Source: Cochliopodium minus
Lineage: Eukaryota; Discosea; Himatismenida; Cochliopodiidae
Direction of reading: 5' to 3'
NCBI GenBank assembly: GCA_024220525.1
Contig: JAMYWO010000234.1
Span: 14,891-65,055 of the forward strand
Length of the DNA stretch: 50,165 bases
Shown: piece by piece, positions 1 through 8,897 of the stretch
Layout: each line of letters begins with the position of its first letter
Numbering within the stretch: position 1 is the first letter of the stretch
The notes under the pieces: generated by a model
Told to the model about the DNA's origin: nothing
Seen by the model: only the letters and a program-made list of their open reading frames with translations
The model's database searches: none
Position numbers and translations under genes: made by a program

Positions 1-83
1 TTAATCAAATCCCTTGGTGTTCCAACTGTATTGTTGTTTCTACTTAATTTATATAGTTTAATTGGTTCTTTCTTTTCGGACAT
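1..83 (-). CDS. N-terminus of an unknown protein, cut by the window edge
   Basis: The ATG lies at 81-83 on the minus strand and the frame is open for 27 codons to the window edge (MSEKKEPIKLYKL...). It is divergent from the small gene starting at 114, with about 30 bp of AT-rich DNA between them. No family is recognisable. It is assigned to the virus-like block only because of its intronless, tightly packed setting. Confidence 0.4.
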   Translation of the reverse strand, partial: MSEKKEPIKLYKLSRNNNTVGTPRDLI

Positions 84-113
84 TTAAATATACTTTAAGT
101 AAATATAAAAAAA

Positions 114-344
114 ATGGAAACATATTTTGTTAAAATAAGTGTTTTTAAAATTGCAACAAACACACAAACAGATTTAGAATTTGAAATTGAAGAAATGAAT
201 GATGGACTTGATATTGCAATAACAACCCACTTTGAGGACCTTTACGAAGATGAAATGGATGTTATATTATTATACTACAAAGTCTACAAAGGGAATCAAT
301 ATCTTTATGATTATTTTGATGATAACAGTCATTTAAATAATTAA
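114..344 (+). CDS. Small acidic protein, virus-like block
   Basis: Intact 76-codon frame starting in an A-rich context (AAAAAAATGG) shared by several genes of this block. The product is acidic and rich in Asp, Glu and Tyr, with no signal peptide or membrane segment. It resembles no family I know. The next gene follows after 22 bp, a packing typical of a DNA virus and unlike the intron-rich genes from 6.7 kb onward. Confidence 0.5.
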   Translation: METYFVKISVFKIATNTQTDLEFEIEEMNDGLDIAITTHFEDLYEDEMDVILLYYKVYKGNQYLYDYFDDNSHLNN

Positions 345-366
345 AAATAAAAATATATAAAAAAAA

Positions 367-677
367 ATGGATTTTAATATTTATACCATGTTGAAAAGGA
401 AATTCTATTTTCCTTTATTGCTTTGCAGACAGGCTTTACAAAGGGAACAAAACATAAATATACCAAAACCAATTCTCCAAATCATATATGAGAAACATAT
501 AATCTACCAACGTTCCCCCCAAAGCTTTCATATCAAGATTGTAAAGATTTTCAAATATTAGCTCCTGTAGGAACAAATCACGTGTTCAACGAGTTTAATT
601 CTAATATTATAATATTGAATTCACTCATAGAAGAAGAAGAGATTATAGTTGAATATATTAGAAGGAACACGTCATGA
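367..677 (+). pseudogene. Broken small gene, virus-like block
   Basis: The frame opens with MDFNIYTM. A second frame (YHVEKEILFSF..., then after one in-frame TGA, ETYNLPTFPPKLSYQDC...) reads much more like protein and runs to TGA at 675-677. One frameshift near residue 7 and one stop near codon 45 are needed to read it as a single product of about 100 aa. Its TGA overlaps the ATG of the next gene (ATGA). The family is unknown. The damage could be real decay or assembly error. Confidence 0.4.
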
Positions 678-1014
678 GTTAAGATCTTGAACATAATAAT
701 CAAAAATATACCTTTCTTGTTGATTTTTTATATTATGACCCTGTACACCAGACATCAACTAATGGACAAGAAATAGCAACAATTTTTGAAAATGAATACG
801 AAATTGATATGTTTCTTAATCCTAAAGAAGCTATTTATCAATGGCTTGAAATGTTATTGGTAATAACTATCGCTATGAGATTGATAATTACATTCTTCAA
901 GGAAAAACAAAAAACGATAGATACTAAAACTCTGGTTTATTCATTAACCACAAACTAACTATACCAATTGAAATACCAAAAATCTTATTAAAATTAATTT
1001 TCTTGCCAAATTAA
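674..1014 (+). pseudogene. Broken small gene, virus-like block
   Basis: It starts ATG AGT TAA, so the third codon is a stop where CAA would fit. It then reads well (DLEHNNQKYTFLVDF...) for about 60 codons, needs a frameshift near 862, and passes another TAA before ending at 1012-1014 (IPIEIPKILLKLI...). The IP-rich end resembles the IPKPILQII piece of the preceding broken gene, so the two may be paralogues. Its 3' end overlaps the convergent gene at 994-1227. Confidence 0.4.
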
Positions 1015-1227
1015 ATATCCAGTTATTGTACCTAATATTGTACTCATTACATTCCATGAAGCATTTGCTACACCTATACCGCCATTTTTTTGAATTGCAT
1101 TTTGTAAAAACAAGTATGCAGAACCTCCTGCAATAAAAGCCAATCCTTTTGAGAATATTGGATTGTCTAACTTCATTAAATTTAAAGTTGCACTGTCCAT
1201 TAGTGTTGGAGCTAAATAGTTGTTCAT
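994..1227 (-). CDS. Small hydrophobic (membrane) protein, virus-like block
   Basis: Intact 77-codon frame. Two hydrophobic stretches (about residues 28-45 and 56-73, including GLAFIAGGSAYLF and STILGTITGYLIW) suggest a small integral membrane protein with Gly-rich helices. DNA viruses with an inner membrane often encode such proteins, but I recognise no specific family. The first structured element (1260-1375) begins 33 bp upstream of its start codon. Confidence 0.5.
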   Translation of the reverse strand: MNNYLAPTLMDSATLNLMKLDNPIFSKGLAFIAGGSAYLFLQNAIQKNGGIGVANASWNVMSTILGTITGYLIWQEN

Positions 1228-1259
1228 TTATATATATTGAGATGATAAAAAAAATAACA

Positions 1260-1375
1260 CCCGTGTTCGGTCTCTAGATACTATTTAGTGTTACTGCTTT
1301 AAATCAGTCATTTCAAATGGGGTTAATCTTAAACGCCATAATCGATCTAAAGTATCAGTTTGAGACTATCACAGG
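1260..1375. ncRNA. Structured element, copy 1 (candidate ncRNA or regulatory hairpin)
   Basis: The left end (CCCGTGTTCGGTCTC then AGATACT) is nearly complementary to the right end (AGTATC then GAGAC then CACAGG), giving three consecutive helices closed by small internal loops. A second copy lies at 1463-1575 in the same orientation. Ends and stems are conserved while the middle diverges, as expected for a folded RNA or an inverted-repeat element. No hammerhead core or tRNA cloverleaf was recognised. Type and strand are uncertain. Confidence 0.45.
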
Positions 1376-1462
1376 CTTAAAAGAAAGATACATAAAAATT
1401 TATCTTTATAAATAAACATTTAACAATTTAAATATTACTTGAGGGTTTAAAAAAAAATAAAA

Positions 1463-1575
1463 CCTGTGTTCGGTCTCAGATACTATTATTGTTACTGGTT
1501 GTTTTCCCAAGTTGATGCTGGCTAATGCTCGCATACCACAATAATTCTAAAGTATCACTTTGAGACTATCACAGG
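1463..1575. ncRNA. Structured element, copy 2 (candidate ncRNA or regulatory hairpin)
   Basis: Direct repeat of the element at 1260-1375, 87 bp away. The helices are perfect here: CCTGTG with CACAGG, GTCTCA with TGAGAC, GATACT with AGTATC. GTTACTG after the third helix and CTAAAGTATCA before the return strand are conserved in both copies. It sits upstream of the + gene at 1659, as copy 1 sits upstream of the - gene at 994-1227, so together they fill the divergent intergenic region. Confidence 0.45.
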
Positions 1576-1658
1576 CTGAAAGATTACTAACAAAATTTAA
1601 TTTATTTAAGTTGATTTGATAAAAATTAAATTATGTTTGGGGTTTATAATATAAAAAA

Positions 1659-2554
1659 ATGGGATATTACTTTTCAAAAATATTTGGCTCACAAGATTTA
1701 ACAGTTACCAAAGAAGAACCTATAATTACCAAAGAACAACCAATTGAAAATATTATTATTGAAGATAATATCAAAAAAGTTAAACCAAAAAAGAAATGGG
1801 ACAAAGATCAGAGCTATAAAACTCCTCCATACTTGTACACTTTTATTGAGAAAACATTTCAAGTCAAATTGGATGATTTTGATCCATGCATGTACATAGA
1901 GAATTGGGATCCTGAAAAAGGCGATTTCAATGCACTATCTGAATGGGGTGAGATTGAAGTAAAACAAGAAAATGGTACTATAAAAAAAAATGGGCTATAG
2001 TCAAAGAAAGCAATTGGAACAAAGAAGCTGAAAATAGAAATCAGAAAGCAGATATTCTATTTGTCAATTGTTCATTTGCAATGGATAAAGACAAAAAAAA
2101 TGGACCAAAATATTTTTTTAGTTAATGCATTCATCAATCAAAGAAAAACAAGAAAATCATCTTTGTATTGTTTCCATTGCCAGAATTAAAACCAAGCTTG
2201 ATGACAAAGATTGATAATGTTGCCGAATGTTATGTTCATTTGCCTCCAATTCATTTTGGAAAGAAAGTCGGAGAGGAATATCATTTTTATAGAAATGGAT
2301 TACCATTAGAACTCATTCTTGTCAAACTTTCTCCAGAACCGAATAATTACGACACTATATGTCCTCAATATGTCAAACAGATATGTATTACTCAGACATT
2401 TAAAGGTATCACTTTTTTACCTTCCAAAAGACACCCAGACCCAAAACAACCAAAGAAAGAAGAATATGAAAAGGCGAAACTTTATTACAGGAACCAGGAC
2501 TTCGTTAATACGATTCCATCTATAAGAGGCTTACGAGGAACTAACATCAATTAA
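1659..2554 (+). pseudogene. Frameshifted virus-block gene of about 300 aa
   Basis: Three open segments in different frames join into one coherent product: 1659-2000 (MGYYFSKIFGS...), a middle piece (KKWAIVKESNW... DILFVNCSFAMDKDKK) and a last piece to TAA at 2552-2554 (MDQNIFLVNAFINQ... IIFVLFPLPELK...). The breaks fall at an A9 run (about 1982-1990) and an A8 run (about 2094-2101), so one base at each site would restore the frame. The N-terminal MG could be myristoylated. No family is recognised. Mutation and homopolymer sequencing error are equally possible. Confidence 0.45.
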
Positions 2555-3038
2555 TCACTTTTCTTGATTCTACCCAAACTTTCTTTCAACTCTTTTAAAA
2601 CTTTATCCATTAAAAACAATTCATTATCAACAAATTTTTTCATTTCTAATTGACATCTTTTAAACAAGAATATTTGTTTAAATCTAATAGTTCGTTCAAT
2701 AAAGTAATAATCTTTTGGTTTGTCTGTTTTAGTGTAAGGAACAATGTAATATGATATTATATCTTTAACAATTGGAGTTGAAATCCACTTTCATAATGTT
2801 TATGTTTAACAATTAATTTGTTTAAATGAAATTGATCTTTTTCAATAAAGTATCCCATCACTCTTTGCTTTGAATTTGGTTTATAATATTCAATTTTATT
2901 GTCTCCTTGAAGTTGACGAATAAATTCCTCTGATAATACTTCAATCATGTTTAAACAATCATACTTGAATCCTTTGAAAACAACTTTGGATTCTTTTGTT
3001 TTGTAATTCTCTTCAATTATATAGAACTTTGTTAGCAT
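2551..3038 (-). pseudogene. Frameshifted virus-block gene of about 160 aa
   Basis: The first 85 or so codons (MLTKFYIIEENYKTKES...) are open from 3038. Near 2780 the frame must shift by one to continue into TPIVKDIISYYIVPYT... RIKKSD and stop at 2551-2553. The C-terminal half is Lys-rich and probably helical. It converges on, and overlaps by a few bases, the broken gene at 1659-2554. No family is recognised. Confidence 0.45.
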
Positions 3039-3081
3039 TATAAATATTATATATAAAATAATTTTAAATAAAAAAACTCAA

Positions 3082-3774
3082 ATGGATAACAATATTCTAT
3101 CACCAAGATCTAAAAAAATTTATAAAAATGGGTTTGATGGTAGCGTAAAGAATTCCATTCAAGAAAGATTAGTAAAAGGAAATGTTCATTTTGAACAAGA
3201 ACATTTAGAAAGTTTGATTGAACTTTTGACCCAATTTAAAAATAATGAGCTCCCTCAAATAGAAGTTAATCTTGAACCTTTTCAAGATATATGTGTACCC
3301 GAAGTCATAGGAAATTTAGAACAAGAAAAATTTTCAGAATTAAGTTGCCATCAATACGATTTATTACTGGCTCTAGATTTCTTGTTTGCTCGCCATGGAG
3401 ATCAACTCCCTGTTGAATCATTTGAAAAATACAGGGAGAGAAAAGATTATTTAATAGCGAGATCTACTATTATGAAAGAACAATATGCCCATTATTTTAA
3501 GATACGAGATAAAATTTTTAATCAAAATAATGATTTTGTTTCAAAAATAGAGCCTAAACCAAGATCAGATAGCAATCCAAGAGATGAACTTCCTTCTCCT
3601 CATAACCTCCCTGGATTATTAGATTCAAAATTTCTTTGCATGAATTGTGAAATGAAAGAGGGAATTAGATGCAGAAAGGCAATGTATTGCGGAAAGGAAT
3701 GTCAGGAAACACATTGGAAGTCAACTCATAAACGCGAATGCATAAAACAATTACCAAAAGAAGAATCTAAATAA
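3082..3774 (+). CDS. MYND-type zinc-finger protein, virus-like block
   Basis: Intact 230-codon frame. Residues about 188-222 hold a MYND finger: CMNC, then C-rich spacing with MYCGKECQ, then HWKSTHKREC, giving the C-x2-C, C-x3-C, H-x3-C ligand pattern. The N-terminal 150 residues are acidic and helical without a known domain. MYND fingers bind peptides in eukaryotic regulators, and stand-alone MYND proteins are common in NCLDV genomes. The lack of introns and tight neighbours favour viral origin over a host gene. Confidence 0.7.
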   Translation: MDNNILSPRSKKIYKNGFDGSVKNSIQERLVKGNVHFEQEHLESLIELLTQFKNNELPQIEVNLEPFQDICVPEVIGNLEQEKFSELSCHQYDLLLALDFLFARHGDQLPVESFEKYRERKDYLIARSTIMKEQYAHYFKIRDKIFNQNNDFVSKIEPKPRSDSNPRDELPSPHNLPGLLDSKFLCMNCEMKEGIRCRKAMYCGKECQETHWKSTHKRECIKQLPKEESK

Positions 3775-3844
3775 TTTTGAAACAAATATTGCATAGTTGT
3801 TTTAAAACTTAATTAAAATATATTTCAAATTAAATAATTAAAAA

Positions 3845-4039
3845 ATGGATTTTAAAAACTTAACAGAAGAAGATGTTTTTGATAAAGAATGTGGTACTGT
3901 TACTTATACCGTTCAAAAGACATTCAAAAGTGGGGTGCTCAGATATACTGTAAATGATAAATACCTCAAACAATTCTTCAGGGAAAAATATAAAATACCC
4001 AAAAATGCAGATTTAGAAATTGCCCATGATAACAAATAA
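3845..4039 (+). CDS. Small protein, virus-like block
   Basis: Intact 64-codon frame after an AT-rich leader ending AAAAAATGG. The product is charged (MDFKNLTEEDVFDKEC...) with a central beta-rich segment (TVTYTVQKTF, VLRYTV). No family is recognised. It is convergent with the - gene ending at 4046. Confidence 0.45.
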   Translation: MDFKNLTEEDVFDKECGTVTYTVQKTFKSGVLRYTVNDKYLKQFFREKYKIPKNADLEIAHDNK

Positions 4040-4045
4040 CCAAAA

Positions 4046-4427
4046 CTAAAACACTTCCATCTCTGGGAAATTCTTATTTTGATTCTTCTTAATTTTACTA
4101 TCAATTAAATTGTTTATTTTGGTTTCAATTGATTCCAAATATTCATACAAATCTTTCTTTTTTAAAACTATAGGACCATTTTCTTTTTCAAATTTAGCAT
4201 CTACAACTTGTTCTAAAGAAAAACCATTTTCAAATGTAATCTTTTTGTTTTTGTTCTTCAACTTGTTTTTTAAGTTGTGGTTCTATTGGTTTTTCTGGTG
4301 GTGTCAAATGCAAATAATAATGTCCACTACAATAATTCTTTCCATCACTTCCAATTTTTGATGTATATACTCCGCATACTTGATTCGCTCTTTTACCTTT
4401 TGAAACTGTATGTACACAACAAGGCAT
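4046..4427 (-). CDS. Short zinc-motif protein with coiled C-terminus, probably frameshifted
   Basis: The 5' frame (4427 down to 4230) starts MPCCVHTVSKGKRANQVC and has a second cluster YCSGHYYLH, giving a CxxH...C...CxxH-like set of ligands. NCLDVs encode many small proteins with such C/H clusters. The overlapping frame (4261 to 4046) continues with a charged, helical tail (LEQVVDAKFEKEN...). One base change in the A-rich stretch near 4235-4260 would fuse them into about 125 aa. As sequenced they are two overlapping frames. Confidence 0.45.
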
Positions 4428-4579
4428 TTTTTACTATACTATATATATAGAAAAAAAATTTTATGTTTTTTACACAGAAATAAAAAAATCTTAGAGTAAA
4501 AATTCTACGCTCTGATTTATTTAGGAAAAACAAATCTATCAACCAATTTGATTTCTATTTTGGATTTTGCATTTCCTAG

Positions 4580-5005
4580 TCAGTATCCTAATTTAGCATG
4601 AATAATATTATCATATAGATATTTGCCTCCCAGTGCACTACCAGCACCGAGGGCCAATGTTTCCAATTTTCTTGGGGTTCCATCTAATCTAAATTTAAAT
4701 AAACCAAATGTCAATCCACCTGCCAATAATGGTCCACCAATTCCACTTTCATATTTTGAAAGGAATCTTATACCAGGTATCTTTTCAAACACATGATCGT
4801 GTATCAATTCAGAAATTAATACACCAGTTCCAGTCGCCAATCCTATACCAACCATTGCATTAACATTCATCCCATAAAATTTAAAACTATCACTCATTCC
4901 AATACCAAGCAATAATACAGATGCTCCTGCCGCAACCGCTCCTGCAGTCAATGATGGTAAAAACTCATCTTTAATTTTTTCCATAGTTGATCTATTATCT
5001 GCCAT
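4580..5005 (-). CDS. Gly/Ala-rich multi-pass membrane protein, virus-like block
   Basis: I chose the ATG at 5005 (MADNRSTMEK) over an upstream in-frame ATG at 5020 because it follows the AT-rich leader typical of the block. Several Gly/Ala-rich hydrophobic stretches (SLTAGAVAAGASVLLLG, VGIGLATGTGVLI, GPLLAGGLTFGLF) suggest three to four membrane helices. It could be a virion or inner-membrane protein. I recognise no named family. About 141 residues, intact. Confidence 0.5.
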   Translation of the reverse strand: MADNRSTMEKIKDEFLPSLTAGAVAAGASVLLLGIGMSDSFKFYGMNVNAMVGIGLATGTGVLISELIHDHVFEKIPGIRFLSKYESGIGGPLLAGGLTFGLFKFRLDGTPRKLETLALGAGSALGGKYLYDNIIHAKLGY

Positions 5006-5040
5006 TTTATAAATTAACAAAACAAAATAATTATTTCAAT

Positions 5041-5462
5041 TTATAAATCATTAAATTTCTGTTTTACATCTTTTTGTAGATCTAAAACTTCATTATAAAT
5101 TTTACTCATTTTTTCCATGTGATTATTTGACGCATGAACTGAATAACATAATAAACCTGTTAATAATATAATTCTATACTCAGGTTTTATAGCATTCATT
5201 TTGTAACTATATTCAATTGAAAGTTGCTTTATACAATTATTTATATTTTCATCGCGAATTGCAACTTTTGTTAAACCATCTAATTTAAAATTTGTTTTCG
5301 GTGCTACACGTTCTTCTATCAATGGCATCCAAAATAGCCCTGAGTAATCATATCATTGGCGCCTGAAGACGAAACTATATTATTAAACTCTTTATCCAAA
5401 GAATTTAACTCTTCCATTGAATATTTATTAAAGTTTGTATGTTTATATTGAGGGTCTTGCAT
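5041..5462 (-). CDS. Virus-block protein in two overlapping frames (about 140 aa if joined)
   Basis: The first frame (5462 to 5319) encodes MQDPQYKHTNFNKYSMEEL... ending at a stop that overlaps the start of the second frame (5328 to 5041, MPLIEERVAPKTNF...). They may be two overlapping genes or one gene with a small indel near 5325. The second part carries the stretch PEYRIILLTGLLCYSVH, which I associate loosely with short NCLDV proteins. It ends in a helical, charged tail. No function is assigned. Confidence 0.45.
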
Positions 5463-5632
5463 GTAACAAAAATTTTTGAAAAACTTTGAAAAATTTTGAA
5501 TTTGTTTTTTTTTTTTTTTTTTGTCACTTTCCCTTTCACTAAACAAACAAATTCTCAAAAAATAAATAAATAAAAAAATTAATTAATTATTGGGTTTGAA
5601 TCGTTTATTTATTTAAATTTTTGAAGAGTAAA

Positions 5633-5725
5633 TTAATTTCTTTTGTTTTTCTTTTGGCTTGGCTGTACTTCTTCCTCCTCCTCCTCTTCCTCCTCATCTT
5701 CATTACAATATAATTCTTGATACAT
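5633..5725 (-). pseudogene. Fragment with acidic C-terminal tail
   Basis: A 30-codon frame (MYQELYCNED, then nine more Glu, ending QPSQKKNKRN) is in a typical C-terminal style, but upstream the frame closes quickly. It is probably the 3' remnant of a larger gene whose 5' part is lost or shifted. It lies just before the capsid fragment on the opposite strand. Confidence 0.3.
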
Positions 5726-5759
5726 TTCTCGTATTTCTCATTTTGTAATAAATAAATAA

Positions 5760-6089
5760 ATTGAATATTTTCAATTAAACGATTGCAAAAACCAAATTAT
5801 TGGAATTCAACATAAACCTGCTTTTAATAGATATATTGCTTCACAACATTTTGATTGTGACTTTTTGAATCAAACAAATAGTAATGTTTTTGTAATCCCA
5901 TTCAGTTTATCTCCTGATAGTTCTGTAAATGGACAATCTATGGGAGGAATGAAATTTACCACAAATGAAAATTTAAGAATTAAAACTTCTGCTGCTCTTG
6001 TTGGTGGAAATTATGAATTGACTGTTTATAGTGCAAACCATGAAAGTTTTTGTATTACCAATGATGGTATGTTTATGTATACAAATTAA
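5760..6089 (+). pseudogene. C-terminal piece of an NCLDV-like major capsid protein
   Basis: The frame is open from 5760 without a convincing start and runs to TAA at 6087-6089 (109 codons). It carries features of the end of the second jelly roll of NCLDV-type capsid proteins: a strand like VFVIPFSLSPDSSVNGQS, then a repeat-like beta segment, then LTVYSANHESFCITNDG near the C-terminus. A complete capsid gene would be over 400 codons and nothing upstream supplies the rest, so this is a 5'-truncated remnant. The assignment rests on motif memory, not a search. Confidence 0.5.
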
Positions 6090-6124
6090 GGTTTGGAATA
6101 ATATTCTAAACAATTAATATATAA

Positions 6125-6337
6125 ATGTTTAGAAAATATCTTACAATTAAAAGTTCTGAAAGATATGAAGGTAATCCAAGTCAATTTGCAGTTAAAATTA
6201 AAAATTCATTGACTTTTGACGAGATTGAATTAATTGAAGCAATCATACCAAACACCTATTACAACATAACTGATAAAAACAATAAAATAACTGTTAATGT
6301 TACAACTTATTCAATTACACCTGCGATAAACATTTAG
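6125..6337 (+). pseudogene. Truncated IPNTYYNI-motif viral protein
   Basis: The 70-codon frame starts MFRKYLTIKSSERYEGNPSQ and includes FDEIELIEAIIPNTYYNI. This beginning (LTI-S-x-R, G-x-x-S-x-F, then IPNTxYNI) recurs at the N-terminus of small structural-type proteins in NCLDVs and related viruses. Those proteins are usually considerably longer, so the stop after ITPAINI looks like truncation near the edge of the insertion. It lies 35 bp after the capsid fragment on the same strand. Confidence 0.5.
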
Positions 6338-6735
6338 AAATAAAAAGCACGTAGGTCTTGTTGATTCCAAAATACTGTAAAAAAGGTTTAGGACTTATTT
6401 TAGTAATCGTTGCTATCTCCTTCTTGTCTATCAAGAGATATCTTTTAAAAAGTCAAACAAAAAAGTTTGTAAGTGAGCAAAAAGATGACACCAGTGGCAG
6501 TTTCAATCAAAACCATTTATATTCCAACAAAACAAATTGGAATGAGTTTTCAAAGATTTAAAATTGACAATATTTTATGGTTTTTCATAAGACATGCATT
6601 GTTTTTTTTAATAAAATTTTATTCCAATTTTATCAAAAATTTTTTTTTTTTGAACAATAAAAAAGCGAAAAAAAAAAAATTAATAATTTATAAAATGGGA
6701 TGAGAGATGAATTGTTCTTATATACTTTGCACCGC
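6338..6735. other. Junction between virus-like block and host genes
   Basis: This stretch has short open pieces only. One (from 6473, MSKKMTPVAVSIKTIYIP...) and one in another frame with a hydrophobic run (LILVIVAISFLSI) may be remnants of a viral gene. The last 130 bp are A/T runs before the end of the TAF8-like gene. No direct repeat or other insertion scar could be identified by eye. Confidence 0.35.
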
Positions 6736-8604
6736 TCATTTGGTGTCCTCCAAACCTATCAATAATTGAAAATTGTAAAATAAAAAAAAGGTTAAATGAG
6801 AAAATGAAAAATTTTACCAGTCTTGTGTTTAAGTTCTAAAAAAAAAAATGAAAAACAAGTTTCAAAATTTAAAAAAATAAAAAATAATAATAAAAATTTA
6901 AAAATAAAAAGAATAAAATTAAAAAATAAATGAATTATTTTTTTAAATAGAAGAAACGAAAAATGAAAAATATTAGAATTTAAAATAAAATAAAATTGAA
7001 AAATTGAAAAAAATTGGACCAAGAATCTTCATGGCTCTACTCTTCTTGGAATTTTTGTCGTCAAAATCGCTGAAAATGTTGTAGTCAGGAGTGCTGACGT
7101 TCTGGACGTTGCGATCAGCCTGGACCTGCTTGATGACGACAGAGGTGAAGACGGGGTTGCCCCTGTTGAGGTCGATCTTCTTGAAAGAGGATTGGAGGTA
7201 GGGGTTGTAGAGAGATTTGGGAGGGAGCTCATCGTTTTCGTCGTCTTGTGTGTTGAGAGAAATCCTTTTGGTTTCAAAGTTGATGGGCATCTGCTCGGCG
7301 TTGGTGTTGTTGCCGTTGCTGCCTTCGTGCGTCTCGAGCTTGGAGAGGTAGTTCTCTATCATTTGTTTGTTCTCGCTCTTGGACTTCTTGGATCTCGAGA
7401 GGTTGAAGTCGTTATCGTCCACATTTGCCTTTTAAATTTGTTTTTTTTTAAAAAAGAAATTTTAGAAGGAAAAAAAAAATGTTTGTTTCTCAATTAAAAA
7501 TAAGTCTAAAAAATTCAAAATCTTCATTAAACACAAAACGAATCAAAAAATTTTCAATAAACAAGAAATTTCATAAAAAAATCAAAATTAAAAAAAAAAA
7601 TAATTTCAATATAAAAATAGGTAAAGAAGAATGAAAAAAAAATGGAACAAAAATAAAGAGCTTACAGTTGTATGGTAAGTTCTCTCATCAGGAAATTGAG
7701 GCAAAAAGTCAGGAACATAGCTGGGTCTTTCCAACAGCCTCTTGTTATTCTCATTGATGTTTTTTTTCTTCTTTTTGATGGGGTATGGCGCATACTGTTT
7801 GGTGAAAGGTATCTCCTCTGTCCTGGTGACGTACTCTTCTATTTCCGCTCTTTTGGTTCCCATCTCGTCAAGAGAAAACTCGACGTCGTAGAAACTGCAG
7901 TCTGTTCTGTGGGACTCTTCTGCCAACCTTTGGCTTCTGTATCCCACTTCTTCTATATCTATTAAAAAATTTCGCGATTTGTTAAACAAAAAAAATTATT
8001 TTTTTTGTCGGAGTTAATTTAAATTTTACTTTCAATTATTGATTTAATGAATTAATTATAATTGAATTAAAAATCTAGGATGTTATCATATAAATAATTT
8101 ATTTAAAAAAAATGAAAATTAATTTTCAAAGATTGGATTGACATATAAAAGATTTCTTTTGTTATGTAAAGATCCTTGCAATGATATGTTGTATATCTTC
8201 CTATTTATTTGAGGAGAAATTATATTGTCCGAATCATATGATATTTTGGGTTATGATGAAACATGTTTTCGGCATTATTTTGAATAATATGAAAATCAGA
8301 AATGATTTTATCTTTTTGGGGCAATAATTTCAAATCAATTTTTTTTATAAATATTCCGTTATGTACGATAAATTCTAATTGAGTGATCACTTTGTGAAAA
8401 ATTATATAATTTGAAACTTTATATTTTTGATGGGATAAATTTCAATTGAATTGTGTTTGTATCTCAAATATTCAAAATTATCTTACATTTTTGGAGAATC
8501 TCAGTCAATGATGAAAAAGCACTTTCTTCGACTTCCAAATGACCCAATTCTTTACATATTTGTGCCACAGATGATCTTAGAAGTGATCTAGAATATTCTT
8601 CCAT
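6736..8604 (-). CDS. TAF8: TAF8-like TFIID subunit
   Basis: Transcription initiation factor TFIID subunit. Exons: 8604-8487, 7958-7666, 7428-7020, 6835-6818, 6755-6736 (285 aa, phases consistent). Residues about 8-75 form a Bromo_TP-type histone fold (SLLRSSVAQICKELGH, then LTEILQKYIEEVG, then DVEFSLDEMG). Around residue 120 is YVPDFLPQFPDERTY, matching the Pro-rich TAF8 C-terminal motif, followed by the helical segment SENKQMIENYLSKLE. TAF8 pairs with TAF10 through the histone fold in TFIID. The last two tiny exons are the weakest part: the donor before them is GTCC. If that intron is not removed, the frame ends at 6973 instead (288 aa). Confidence 0.75.
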
Positions 8605-8897
8605 CAAAATGAATTTATACACAGTATAAAAATAATTTATATCCCTTCCTTTTTTTTATTTATATAAATTATATAAGCATGACAAATTAAAAATTTTATT
8701 AATTATTCCTTTGCAAAAAAAGAAGTTTTTGATTCTCAAATAGACATGTCCAAAAATTACAACTTTGTTAGCGGATTTAAAGTTTTTACTAACAAATTTT
8801 AAACTGTTGTAATATTTTTGGACATCCCCAATTCTCAAATAAAATGATATCTTGACATAATAAAATTAATAATTTTAATGAAAATAATTTCTTAACA

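Noticed and set aside
674-690. In-frame TAA at codon 3 as evidence for a reassigned genetic code
   Set aside because: Host and intact virus-block genes in the window end cleanly at TAA or TGA, and this gene also needs a frameshift, so decay or error is simpler.
1260-1575. The paired elements as hammerhead ribozymes or tRNAs
   Set aside because: No CTGANGA/GAAA core, no cloverleaf and no anticodon arm could be drawn.
6358-6703. Two overlapping short frames as real genes
   Set aside because: No start context shared with the block, mutually overlapping frames and poly-A/poly-T tails; kept only as possible remnants.
7192-7497. Long + strand frame opposite the TAF8-like exon
   Set aside because: It is antisense to an exon with recognised motifs and has no start context or family similarity.
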